A DNA stretch of 59,477 bases. Source: an uncultured Prevotellaceae bacterium. Lineage in GTDB: Bacteria; Bacteroidota; Bacteroidia; Bacteroidales; Bacteroidaceae. The notes under the pieces are model-generated. The model was given only the letters and a program-made list of their open reading frames with translations, was not told the origin of the DNA and did no database searches. The DNA lies in contig CAMVDU010000015.1 in the NCBI GenBank assembly GCA_947166345.1, positions 1-59,477 on the forward strand, given 5' to 3'. Both the position numbers and the translations under genes were made by a program. Positions 41,447 to 48,572 of this stretch are shown piece after piece; positions within the stretch are counted from its first letter, which is position 1; the number at the start of each line of letters is the position of its first letter.

Positions 41447-42382
41447 ATGAAAAAGAATGTAATTTTATTATTTGGATTTGCTGCAATGCTTGCAAGCTGC
41501 GGTGTTACTCAGTATGCCATTACGATGACGGGCGAGAACTTGACTGCTTTAACAAAAGTTACAGACAACGAGGAACCCTGTATTTCACCTTTTGGTGGAG
41601 ACAATGGTAAAGATTTGTTCTTTGCAGCACGTGAAAGTCGTCAGTATTACAACATCTTCAAAAAGGACAATCCTTTCTCAAACGCAATGAGTCAGAAAAC
41701 AAGTGGAAAGAACCATAACATCTCTCCCGCCTATTGTGCTGCCACTGACAAAATCGCATTTCAGTGTCAACTTGAGGGCTCTTCTACATCAGACATTTTC
41801 ATAATGAACAATAATCAAGGAAAGGCTCTGTCACAAATTACAGAATCTAATGATGCATTTGAATTGGACCCCTGCTTTAGTAGCGATGGTAAGTTCCTCG
41901 TTTACGCCAAAGTTGCCAGAACATACTACTATTATTTCTCAGAGCGTTATAGTGAAGTTTGGTTGAGAAATCTGCAGACAGGTGAGAACATTCTTTTAGG
42001 AAATGGAGCACAGCCTTCTTTCTCGCCTGACGATAAAAGAATTGTTTATGTGAAGTATTCAACTGATGCAGGTAGTTGCAGCGTTTGGACAATGAATGTC
42101 GATGGTAGTGACCCTGTACAGTTAACCGATGCAAAGAAAGGCTATGCTTACCATCCGCGTTATAGCCCAGATGGAACGAAGATTGTGTTCGACTGTTTTA
42201 AGAAAGACAAAAAAGACAATGACATTTACATTATTGATGCAGACGGCAACAATCTGACACAAGTAACTATCAACAAGTCATATGATGGTCAGCCATACTG
42301 GACAACCGATGGTTATATCTACTTTGTTTCTGACCGTGGTGGCAAAGCTGGCAACAGACAGATTTGGAGATTTAAACTCTAA
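41447..42382 (+). CDS. TolB-like beta-propeller lipoprotein
   Basis: A 311-residue lipoprotein: MKKNVILLFGFAAMLASC gives a lipobox with Cys18. The rest is made of PD40/WD40-like repeats (DPCFSSDGKFLVYAK, QPSFSPDDKRIVYVK, HPRYSPDGTKIVFDC, QPYWTTDGYIYFVSD), i.e. a five- or six-bladed propeller. The frame opens 22 codons upstream, but the start chosen begins the signal peptide. It is more AT-rich than its upstream neighbours. Role unknown; such lipoproteins often act as envelope scaffolds. Confidence 0.83.
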   Translation: MKKNVILLFGFAAMLASCGVTQYAITMTGENLTALTKVTDNEEPCISPFGGDNGKDLFFAARESRQYYNIFKKDNPFSNAMSQKTSGKNHNISPAYCAATDKIAFQCQLEGSSTSDIFIMNNNQGKALSQITESNDAFELDPCFSSDGKFLVYAKVARTYYYYFSERYSEVWLRNLQTGENILLGNGAQPSFSPDDKRIVYVKYSTDAGSCSVWTMNVDGSDPVQLTDAKKGYAYHPRYSPDGTKIVFDCFKKDKKDNDIYIIDADGNNLTQVTINKSYDGQPYWTTDGYIYFVSDRGGKAGNRQIWRFKL

Positions 42383-42405
42383 TTCCATCTGACAAATATA
42401 AATTC

Positions 42406-42450
42406 CGGGAGGCTATTGCTGAATCGCCAGTAGTAGCCTCCCGAATCTTT
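42406..42450 (+). terminator. Terminator of the beta-propeller gene
   Basis: CGGGAGGCTA and TAGCCTCCCG (10 bp) around an 18-base loop, then AATCTTTT. Confidence 0.82.
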
Positions 42451-42521
42451 TCCGAGAACACAATGGAACCGCATTCTTTTGTGTACTTTTACGCTCTAAA
42501 TTTAAAATATTTCTGAATTTA

Positions 42522-42553
42522 TTTGGTAGTTTGTTCGCTTATTTGTATCTTTG
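42522..42553 (+). promoter_or_regulatory. Promoter of a candidate small RNA
   Basis: TTTG 42522-42525, 20 bases, TATCTTTG 42546-42553. The spacer ends with GTTCGCTTATTTG, the element shared with other strong promoters. No open frame with a usable start follows. Confidence 0.7.
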
Positions 42554-42557
42554 CAAC

Positions 42558-42656
42558 GTCAAAATGTATGTTTTGACTACGCCGCTGAGTGCGGGGAGCA
42601 AGACTTGATCGACACTACTCCATTTAAAAGCCACCTCAAGGGTGGCTTTTATTTTT
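42558..42656 (+). ncRNA. Candidate small RNA of about 100 nt
   Basis: A good promoter is followed by three stems in 100 bases: GTCAAAA/TTTTGAC (42558-42577), CCGC/GCGG (42582-42594) and a terminator AAAAGCCACC/GGTGGCTTTT (42626-42650) with a T-rich tail. The stretch between stems 2 and 3 (about 42595-42625) is single-stranded in this model. I do not recognise a known RNA family. The terminator overlaps the stop codon of the convergent gene. Confidence 0.55.
42626..42656. terminator. Bidirectional terminator of the candidate sRNA and the convergent gene
   Basis: A 10-bp perfect stem AAAAGCCACC/GGTGGCTTTT with loop TCAAG. T-rich flanks lie on both strands. Confidence 0.82.
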
Positions 42657-43278
42657 CGAATCTCTTTCGAAATACACGATTGAAATCGGGACTCTGCACT
42701 TGGATTCTATTTATAGGTAATACCTTCTTTCCTTTGAATATCAATACTTCTAGCGCATCTTGGTTTGCTTCAAAATAGGTTTTGATGTCAGAGGCCAACA
42801 ATCGAGCATTATAGTCTGTTAGCATATTCAGTAACACACGATTAGTCTGTCCAATGGAATCAAGTAATTGTGTACCTACGGAACCTTTTCCATAGACAGT
42901 TTTCAAATCATAGAGTCCAAGGATACCTTTCTTTTCAAATATGAAATCGGCAGTACGACAATTTCTCGGGTTAGGCAGTATATAGACGCGATAGCCATGC
43001 TCCACAGCCTTGCGTGCTGCATTGATCAGATTGCTGAAGTCATCACTTTGTTCGCTAATAGAACTGTAGATATTGGTTTCGCCCTCTATGAGATGGAACT
43101 CACCAGAGTAGATTATTAGCTTCAGTTGTTTTATGAACTGGGCACCCTTCAGATAATGCAGCTCCTGCAACTCGTCGGCCATACCTCTCCATGAGGTCTC
43201 CGCTGCCATCAGCATAGAACCATCATCCTCAAACGGTTCATATACAAATATATTATCTTCAATGATATCCGGTTTCAT
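42649..43278 (-). CDS. Hypothetical protein with nuclease-like C-terminal half
   Basis: A 209-residue protein I cannot assign firmly. Residues 60-170 contain ADFIFEKKGILGLYDLKTV, an Asp then a D-x-K pair that resembles the PD-(D/E)XK and CdiA C-terminal tRNase folds (compare the order helix, acid, strand with D-L-K). No signal peptide or membrane segment. It stands alone with its own promoter (43287-43294), in an AT-rich stretch beside a repeat-filled gap, and converges on the candidate sRNA. No immunity-like partner gene is adjacent. Confidence 0.62.
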   Translation of the reverse strand: MKPDIIEDNIFVYEPFEDDGSMLMAAETSWRGMADELQELHYLKGAQFIKQLKLIIYSGEFHLIEGETNIYSSISEQSDDFSNLINAARKAVEHGYRVYILPNPRNCRTADFIFEKKGILGLYDLKTVYGKGSVGTQLLDSIGQTNRVLLNMLTDYNARLLASDIKTYFEANQDALEVLIFKGKKVLPINRIQVQSPDFNRVFRKRFEK

Positions 43279-43286
43279 ATTAGTTG

Positions 43287-43294
43287 CAAAGATA
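43287..43294 (-). promoter_or_regulatory. -7 box of the nuclease-like gene
   Basis: TATCTTTG on the minus strand, nine bases before the ATG, implying a very short or almost leaderless mRNA. Confidence 0.65.
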
Positions 43295-43380
43295 CGAATT
43301 ATTTATGAAAGGAGAAACGATAGGATAGACTTTTTTGTGGAACAAGGGAATTATGGGCCTAGTAGAGGAAGAGTGGGGAG

Positions 43381-43548
43381 CGTTACAGTTACAGTTGTTA
43401 CAGTTTAAAAAAGAGGGGTGCACATCTCCCTTTAATCGCTTAAATTTAACTATAACTTATTGATATATAATTAGTTATATATAATATATGGTATATAGAG
43501 GAAATGATACCCCCTCAAAAAACAACTGTAACAACTGTAACTGTAACG
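43381..43548. repeat. 168-base element with long terminal inverted repeats
   Basis: The first 25 bases (CGTTACAGTTACAGTTG and on) and the last 25 are perfect inverted copies; similarity extends inward through GAGGGG/CCCCTC to about 40 bases. The 87-base centre is very AT-rich. It lies in the gene-free gap 43279-44047. No target-site duplication is evident, so a MITE origin is only possible. Confidence 0.8.
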
Positions 43549-43862
43549 GCTGATATTCTCTAATATACTGAAATACAGCAAGATACGATTTCTGATAGTA
43601 CAAAGAACCCAAGATTTTTGCTTCAAAAAGGGTACAAAATGTATCAAATTACTGCTCTAAAAGGCCAAAAATTGTATCAAAAAGGCGCGGTTTTGATGTT
43701 TTTACCTGCTTTTTGTGCACAAATGTGCTTCCAAAAAATTCAGCATCATAGTCGTTTTTTGAGGTAAATGTGTAGGAAAATGACCGTCTCGTTGCCGATT
43801 CGAGGGTCAACAAGAGGATTTTTTACCACTAAATGAAGCCCCAAAGCAACCTTACTGTAACA

Positions 43863-44050
43863 AAAGGATATCCATATTATCACTAAAGGATGCCTATATT
43901 GTCACTAAAGGAACGGTCTCATTGTGCAACGAGACGTTCCTTGGTAAGCAAGGTGACGCCCCTTGGTAGGCAAGGTGACGCTGCTTGGTGACCACCGAGA
44001 CGCTCCTTGCTGACCAAAGTGACGCTCCTTGCTGAGCAAGATGACGCTTA
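43863..44050. repeat. 22-base minisatellite, array 2
   Basis: Eight full units with an exact 22-base period start at 43863, 43885, 43907, 43929, 43951, 43973, 43995 and 44017, and a partial one at 44039 ends in the pnuC stop codon. The first two begin AAAGGAT and end GTCACT or ATCACT; later ones carry GACGCTCCTTGCT and AGCA. A gradual change of unit along the array is visible. Units contain a small dyad such as CTTGCTgAGCAAG. It is related to array 1 at 19680-19921. Confidence 0.85.
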
Positions 44051-44701
44051 ATGTGAGGCGGCAGCCATGCTTCGCTTCCACTTGAAGTAGCCGAGGATGG
44101 CGATGACGACGTAGAGGGCGTAGAGCGAGGCCTTGAAGGGAATGTCCTTGTGGAAGTAGAGGATGGAGGTGACCACATCGACGGCTATCCAGACGAACCA
44201 CTGCTCGAGGTATTTGTGGGCCAAAGCCCAGATGCCCACCATGCTGAGGGCGGTGGTGAAGCTGTCGGCCAGGGGCACGGTAGAGTTGGTGAAGGTGACC
44301 AGTAGCCAGTAGATGAGCGCCCACAGACTGACCATGATGATGCTCCAGCGCAGGGCAATGTGACGAGGCATGTGAGTAATGGAAATCGAAGCCTCCCCAA
44401 GCCCCTCCGAAGGAGAGGGTGTTTGATTACTTGATGAGGCAACAGGTAATTGGACATCCCTCCCTTTGGGAGGGCTTGGATGGGTTTTCCACTTCCAAAA
44501 GCCATAGACGGTCATCGCCAGGTAGTAGAACTCCATACTGCAGTCGGCATAGAGTCCTTTCTGGTAGTAGAGCACGATACCCAGGACTTGCATCGCGAAG
44601 CCCACGACCCACATCCACACGCTGGCCTTATATTCAAAGAGAATATAGGCCAGACCGAGGATGGTGGTGACGATATCGAGCCAGTTAAGGGTAAAGTTCA
44701 T
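44048..44701 (-). CDS. pnuC: PnuC-family vitamin transporter, probably thiamin (PnuT)
   Basis: A 217-residue membrane protein with about seven helices and the PnuC start NWLDIVTTILGLAYILFEYKASVWMW. Family members import nicotinamide riboside, thiamin or riboflavin by facilitated diffusion with trapping by phosphorylation. It follows a TonB receptor controlled by a TPP riboswitch, which argues for thiamin. The loop after helix 3 (residues about 74-102) is encoded by a REP-like repeat. Heptamers lie across its start codon, and its stop codon closes the 22-base array. No thiamin pyrophosphokinase gene follows. Confidence 0.85.
   Translation of the reverse strand: MNFTLNWLDIVTTILGLAYILFEYKASVWMWVVGFAMQVLGIVLYYQKGLYADCSMEFYYLAMTVYGFWKWKTHPSPPKGRDVQLPVASSSNQTPSPSEGLGEASISITHMPRHIALRWSIIMVSLWALIYWLLVTFTNSTVPLADSFTTALSMVGIWALAHKYLEQWFVWIAVDVVTSILYFHKDIPFKASLYALYVVIAILGYFKWKRSMAAASH
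44397..44479. repeat. REP-like inverted-repeat element inside pnuC
   Basis: CCCTCC...GGAGAGGG (44402-44419) and CCCTCCCtttGGGAGGG (44458-44474) are two palindromes, and the outer ends CCAAGCCCC and GGGCTTGG also pair, so the 83 bases can fold as a three-way junction. It is in frame in pnuC and encodes a Pro/Ser/Gly-rich loop (SPPKGRD, TPSPSEGLGEA). Confidence 0.82.
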
Positions 44702-44756
44702 AGTTCAAAGTTCATAGTTCACAATGCGCAGCCCAACTATGCACTATGAACTATGA
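44695..44756. repeat. Inverted heptamer arrays between the receptor gene and pnuC
   Basis: AGTTCAT, AGTTCAA, AGTTCAT, AGTTCAC (44695-44722) include the pnuC start codon; ACTATGC, ACTATGA, ACTATGA (44736-44756) are the inverted partner. They form a hairpin of about 21 bp in the operon mRNA. Confidence 0.82.
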
Positions 44757-44761
44757 ACTAA

Positions 44762-47071
44762 TTAAAACGATAGTGACAGGTGGGCCATCATATTGAATGG
44801 AGCCGAGGGCGCAAAGCCGGCAGCCTCCTGATCGCGCAGACCCCACGTGTTGACGGCATAGACCTTGCCGTTGGCGTCCTGACGGAACTGGGGTGCTGCC
44901 CAGCCGTTGTTGTCGTACTTGGCGCTGAACAGGTTGTAGATAGTGACGCCCACGCGAGCGTTCTTTAGTCCCCACTCCTTGATTTTGAAACGGTAGCTGA
45001 GGTCGATGTTGGTGGTGAAGTGGTCGCCCAGCATGAGTGTCTCGTTGGTGGCCACGTCGTCGGTCATGCTCCAGTCGGTCCAGCAGCGCATGGTCTTCAC
45101 GCCGTAGTTGGTGAGGTACTGCTCGCCCACGTACTGGCTCTGTATGGATGCGCTCCAGCCTTTGTGGTTGAAGGTGAAGATGTTGTTGATGATGACCTCT
45201 GGCGAGAAGCTCAGGGGCGTTTCACCCACGTTCACCTGGGTGGTGTAGTCGTCGAGGGTGATAATCATGTCCTTGGCGCGGTTCTTGCTGAAGGTGGCGT
45301 TGGCGTCCCAGCGCAGCCACTTGGTGGGCGTCCAGGCAGCCTCCAGCTCTACGCCCATGCGGTAGCTCTTGTCGATGTTCTTCGTGATGGCCTCGCCCTC
45401 GTCGTTCAACTCGCCTGTCAGCACAAACTGGTTCTTGTAGTCCATCCAGTAGAGGTTGACGCCAGCGGCAAAACGGCGTTCGCGGTACTTATAGCCCACC
45501 TCGAGGTCGTTCAGGCGCTCGGCCTTGATGGGGGTGCCCCATTGCTCTTGGAAGTGGTCGCGCGTGGGTTCACGATGGGCGATGGCGTAGGAGGCATAGA
45601 CGCGATGGTGACGGTCGATGTTGTAGTTGAGACCTGCCTTGGGATTGAAGAAGTCGAAGTTGCGGTTCAGGTCGTAGTTGATCTGTCCGTTGTCGTCCCA
45701 GTCGTCGCTACGTCCATCCATCTGATAGTTCACGTGGCGATACTGCAGGTCGGCATAGGCGTTGAGCCCCTTTGCAAACTCCCAGTTCACCTTCGCATAG
45801 ATGTTGCCGTCGGTCTTGCGTGAGTCGTTGCCATAGTATTTGTAGTTGGGTTCCAGCCCAAAAAGGGGAAGTGCCACGTTGGGTGCATCTTTATAATAAG
45901 GTGTACCCACCCACATCACGTGGCCCAGATGGCTGGCATCAAAATGGTTGAGGGCTCCTCCGAAGTTGGCCGACAATCCCTCGTTGTTGCTGTAGTTGAC
46001 CGCTGCCACCACGCCATAGAAGTCCTTGTCGCCATCCTTGCGCTGTACCAGGTCGGCACGCATCTTCGTGTCGTCAGTCAGCAGATAGGAATAAAGCTTC
46101 TTGCCCGTCTTCATCTGGTCGTAGTAGTAGTTGTCGTGGGTGTAGTGTAGCGCCACGTTCATGGTCCACTCGCTGCTGAGCCACTGGTTCCAGTGCAACT
46201 GGTAGTGCTGCTGGTGGTAGGTGTCGTACTGGTCGTCGTAGAACTTCATGTTGCCATCCTTGTCATAATAGAGGCCACAGGAGTTGAAACGTCGTCCATA
46301 GAGGCTCTGCTCGCCCTTCGACGTGTAGTTCCAGGCCATATAGGTCTTTTCCGTACCGTTGAAGGTGATGAACTTCAGCGAGGTGCTCTCTGTGTAATAG
46401 CCAGCCTGCAGGAAGTAGGAGTTGAGGCTCGACGTAGCACGGTCCACATAGCCGTTGCTGCCTATATTCGACAGGCGACCCTGTATGCCGAAGTGTCCGT
46501 TCATGAGGCCTGTGCTGAAGCGAACCGTCTCCTTGTGAGTGCCATAGGAGCCGCCGCTGACGTCCAAGCCGGCATAGGGCGTCATGCTGATACCTTCTGT
46601 CATCATATTGATGCTGGCACCAAAGGCACCCGAACCGTTCGTACTGGTTCCCACACCACGCTGCACCTGGATGGACTGCACGCTGCTGGCAAAGTCGCCA
46701 AAGTCGGAGAAGTAGATGTGCGAGCTCTCGCTGTCGTTCAAGGGAATGCCGTTGGCCGTCACATTGATACGACTGGCATCGGTACCACGCACGCGGATGC
46801 TGGTATAGCCGATGCCGTTGCCTGCATCGGTCGTTGTGGTGATGCTGGGTAGTGTGGACAGCAGGAACGGAATGTCCTGTCCGTAGTTCACGGCGTCAAT
46901 CATCTCGCGGTTCATGTTGCTGTAGGCCACAGGCGTCGTGCTCGTAGCACGCAGCGAGGTCACCTGAACCTCTTGCAGGCTGGCCTCTTTCCACACGTCA
47001 ATCATACCCTGAGCCTTTGCCACGCAGGCTACAGCCAGCATGGTCATTGTCAAAACAATCTTTTTTCTCAT
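44762..47071 (-). CDS. TonB-dependent outer-membrane receptor, probably for thiamin
   Basis: A 769-residue receptor. Signal peptide (MRKKIVLTMTMLAVACVAKAQ), TonB-box region, plug domain (about 35-150, with SYSNMNREMIDAVNYGQDIPFLLSTLPSI-like start and IRVRGTDASRINVTANGIPLND) and a 22-strand barrel ending in an aromatic residue (LSLSF). The frame is open 18 codons upstream, but those codons overlap the riboswitch, so I use the ATG at 47071. The TPP riboswitch upstream and PnuC-type gene downstream indicate thiamin uptake. Confidence 0.9.
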   Translation of the reverse strand: MRKKIVLTMTMLAVACVAKAQGMIDVWKEASLQEVQVTSLRATSTTPVAYSNMNREMIDAVNYGQDIPFLLSTLPSITTTTDAGNGIGYTSIRVRGTDASRINVTANGIPLNDSESSHIYFSDFGDFASSVQSIQVQRGVGTSTNGSGAFGASINMMTEGISMTPYAGLDVSGGSYGTHKETVRFSTGLMNGHFGIQGRLSNIGSNGYVDRATSSLNSYFLQAGYYTESTSLKFITFNGTEKTYMAWNYTSKGEQSLYGRRFNSCGLYYDKDGNMKFYDDQYDTYHQQHYQLHWNQWLSSEWTMNVALHYTHDNYYYDQMKTGKKLYSYLLTDDTKMRADLVQRKDGDKDFYGVVAAVNYSNNEGLSANFGGALNHFDASHLGHVMWVGTPYYKDAPNVALPLFGLEPNYKYYGNDSRKTDGNIYAKVNWEFAKGLNAYADLQYRHVNYQMDGRSDDWDDNGQINYDLNRNFDFFNPKAGLNYNIDRHHRVYASYAIAHREPTRDHFQEQWGTPIKAERLNDLEVGYKYRERRFAAGVNLYWMDYKNQFVLTGELNDEGEAITKNIDKSYRMGVELEAAWTPTKWLRWDANATFSKNRAKDMIITLDDYTTQVNVGETPLSFSPEVIINNIFTFNHKGWSASIQSQYVGEQYLTNYGVKTMRCWTDWSMTDDVATNETLMLGDHFTTNIDLSYRFKIKEWGLKNARVGVTIYNLFSAKYDNNGWAAPQFRQDANGKVYAVNTWGLRDQEAAGFAPSAPFNMMAHLSLSF

Positions 47072-47079
47072 TCTTTTTA

Positions 47080-47105
47080 CCTTTATTATAGTGATACAAT
47101 AAAGG
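47080..47105 (-). promoter_or_regulatory. Hairpin between the TPP aptamer and the receptor start
   Basis: CCTTTATT and AATAAAGG form an 8-bp perfect stem that ends 8 bases before the ATG and includes the purine-rich AAAGG. It is the likely expression platform, acting on ribosome access. The CCCC just upstream could compete with the aptamer's GGGG. Confidence 0.65.
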
Positions 47106-47120
47106 GGCTTTTTCTTGATG

Positions 47121-47198
47121 TTCATCCCTACGCCGGCATGATCCGGATCAGGTTGGAGGGTATCATCTCAGCCCGTCAACAGACGGACACCCCTTGAA
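47121..47198 (-). promoter_or_regulatory. TPP (thiamin pyrophosphate) riboswitch
   Basis: On the minus strand the conserved blocks occur in order: GGGGTGTCC, GGGCTGAGA, TACCC, ACCTGATCCGGAT, ATGCCGGCGTAGGGA. P1 closes with TTCA/TGAA. It should lower expression of the receptor-pnuC operon when TPP is high. Confidence 0.95.
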
Positions 47199-47206
47199 TT
47201 TGGCTG

Positions 47207-47289
47207 CAAAGGTACGATTAAGTGAGCAAAAAACCAAATAAAATTTGAGTTTTTTCGAACGTGAGTACTTTCGACGATAGTCAAAGGTA
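47207..47289 (-). promoter_or_regulatory. Tandem promoters of the thiamin operon
   Basis: Two -7 boxes TACCTTTG stand on the minus strand, at 47289-47282 and 47214-47207. The downstream one is preceded by GCTCACTTAATCG. The 71 bases ending at the downstream box match the tyrS promoter region at about 82 percent. Confidence 0.72.
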
Positions 47290-47346
47290 CGAAAAAAAGA
47301 GAAAAACCAAGCGATTCCTCTCTTTTTTTGCCTGCGATGCGGTGTT

Positions 47347-48498
47347 TTATTGTTTCTTGTCAGCCTCGATGAGACGAAGCAGGTGGTCAACGGCATCCTC
47401 TTCAGGGATATTCTTCTCCACACATTCCTTGCCGCGATAAAGAGAGATGCGTCCGCGCCCGGCACCCACATAGCCGTAGTCGGCATCGGCCATCTCGCCA
47501 GGACCGTTCACAATACAGCCCATGATGCCAATCTTCAAACCCGTCAGGTGCTGGGTGGCGGCCTTCACTTTCCTGATGGTCTCCTGCAGGTCGTAGAGCG
47601 TACGGCCACAACCAGGACACGAGATATACTCGGTCTTTGTCTGGCGCACGCGAGCAGCCTGTAGAAGGGCGTAGGCCACAGGTATCTCGTTTTCAGGTGG
47701 TTCGCTGAGGCTCACGCGGATGGTGTCGCCGATGCCGTCAACGAGCAGGGCACCAATGCCCACAGCACTCTTCAGACGGCCGTCTTCGCCCTCGCCAGCC
47801 TCTGTCACGCCGAGGTGCAGGGGGAACGTCATACCTTCGGCATCCATCGCCTTCACCAGCAGGCGTACTGACTCGACCATCACCACCGTGTTGCTGGCTT
47901 TGATGCTGACCACCACGTCCATGAACTGCTGTTTCATGCAGACACGCAGAAACTCCATGCACGACTCGACGATGCCGGCAGGGGTGTCGCCATAGCGCGA
48001 CATGATGCGGTCGCTGAGCGAACCGTGGTTCACGCCGATGCGAACGGCAGTATTGTGTTCGCGACAGATATTGAGGAAAGGCACCAGGCGGTCTTCTATC
48101 TTGGTGAGCTCGGCAGCATATTCCTCATCGGTATATTCGAGCTTCTTGAACGTGCGACCTGGGTCCACATAGTTGCCTGGGTTGATGCGCACCTTCTCAC
48201 AATAGAGGGCAGCCACATCGGCAGCAGCAGGGTTGAAGTGGACATCGGCCACCAGGGGCACCATGCAGCCGGCAGCCCTCACCCTATCGCGGATAATCTT
48301 CATATTCTCGGCTTCGCGCACGCCTTGGGTGGTCAGGCGCACCAGCTCGCCACCAGCGGCAGCAATAGCGAGAATCTGTTGGACACAGCCATCGGTATCC
48401 ATCGTCGAGGTGGTACACATGGACTGTACCCTGACGGGGTTGTTGCCGCCAATACCAATATTGCCGACGCGTACTTCGTGGGTCTTTCTTCGTTGCAT
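47347..48498 (-). CDS. ispG: 4-hydroxy-3-methylbut-2-enyl diphosphate synthase, compact form
   Basis: A 383-residue iron-sulfur enzyme of the MEP isoprenoid pathway. The N-terminal TIM barrel (VQSMCTTSTMDTD, VADVHFNPAAADVAA, RIGVNHGSLSDRIMSRYGD, GVTEAGEGEDGRLKSA) is of the plant/Chlamydia/Bacteroides type, in which a further domain (A*) normally precedes the C-terminal domain. Here SLSEPPENEIPVA leads directly to YISCPGCGRTL and GIMGCIVNGPGEMADADYGYVG, the three cysteines and Glu that hold the 4Fe-4S cluster. The A* domain therefore seems absent. It is last in the rpoN-PAP2-purE-ispG series. Confidence 0.9.
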   Translation of the reverse strand: MQRRKTHEVRVGNIGIGGNNPVRVQSMCTTSTMDTDGCVQQILAIAAAGGELVRLTTQGVREAENMKIIRDRVRAAGCMVPLVADVHFNPAAADVAALYCEKVRINPGNYVDPGRTFKKLEYTDEEYAAELTKIEDRLVPFLNICREHNTAVRIGVNHGSLSDRIMSRYGDTPAGIVESCMEFLRVCMKQQFMDVVVSIKASNTVVMVESVRLLVKAMDAEGMTFPLHLGVTEAGEGEDGRLKSAVGIGALLVDGIGDTIRVSLSEPPENEIPVAYALLQAARVRQTKTEYISCPGCGRTLYDLQETIRKVKAATQHLTGLKIGIMGCIVNGPGEMADADYGYVGAGRGRISLYRGKECVEKNIPEEDAVDHLLRLIEADKKQ

Positions 48499-48500
48499 AA

Positions 48501-48572
48501 TCTTATTGGCCTTATTGACCCTATAGGCCCTATAGGACTTATAGGACCTATGGGCCTTTTGGGATTAATTGG
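48501..48572. repeat. Nine-base tandem array between purE and ispG
   Basis: Eight 9-base units (ccctatagg, acttatagg, acctatggg and similar) fill the 66-base gap and reach into the purE stop. They belong to the same family as the arrays inside the RluA and rhomboid genes, but here they are not translated. Confidence 0.85.

Noticed and set aside
42551..42778. Small protein in the candidate sRNA region
   Set aside because: It could only start at a TTG inside the promoter box and would read through the terminator stem.
43381..43548. Annotation as an insertion sequence
   Set aside because: No transposase, no space for one and no target-site duplication.
19680..44050. CRISPR arrays at the two 22-base repeat loci
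   Set aside because: Units are contiguous without unique spacers, differ from each other, and no cas gene is present.
47072..47125. Longer start for the TonB receptor, inside the riboswitch
   Set aside because: It overlaps the conserved 3' strand of the aptamer, and the signal peptide begins at 47071.
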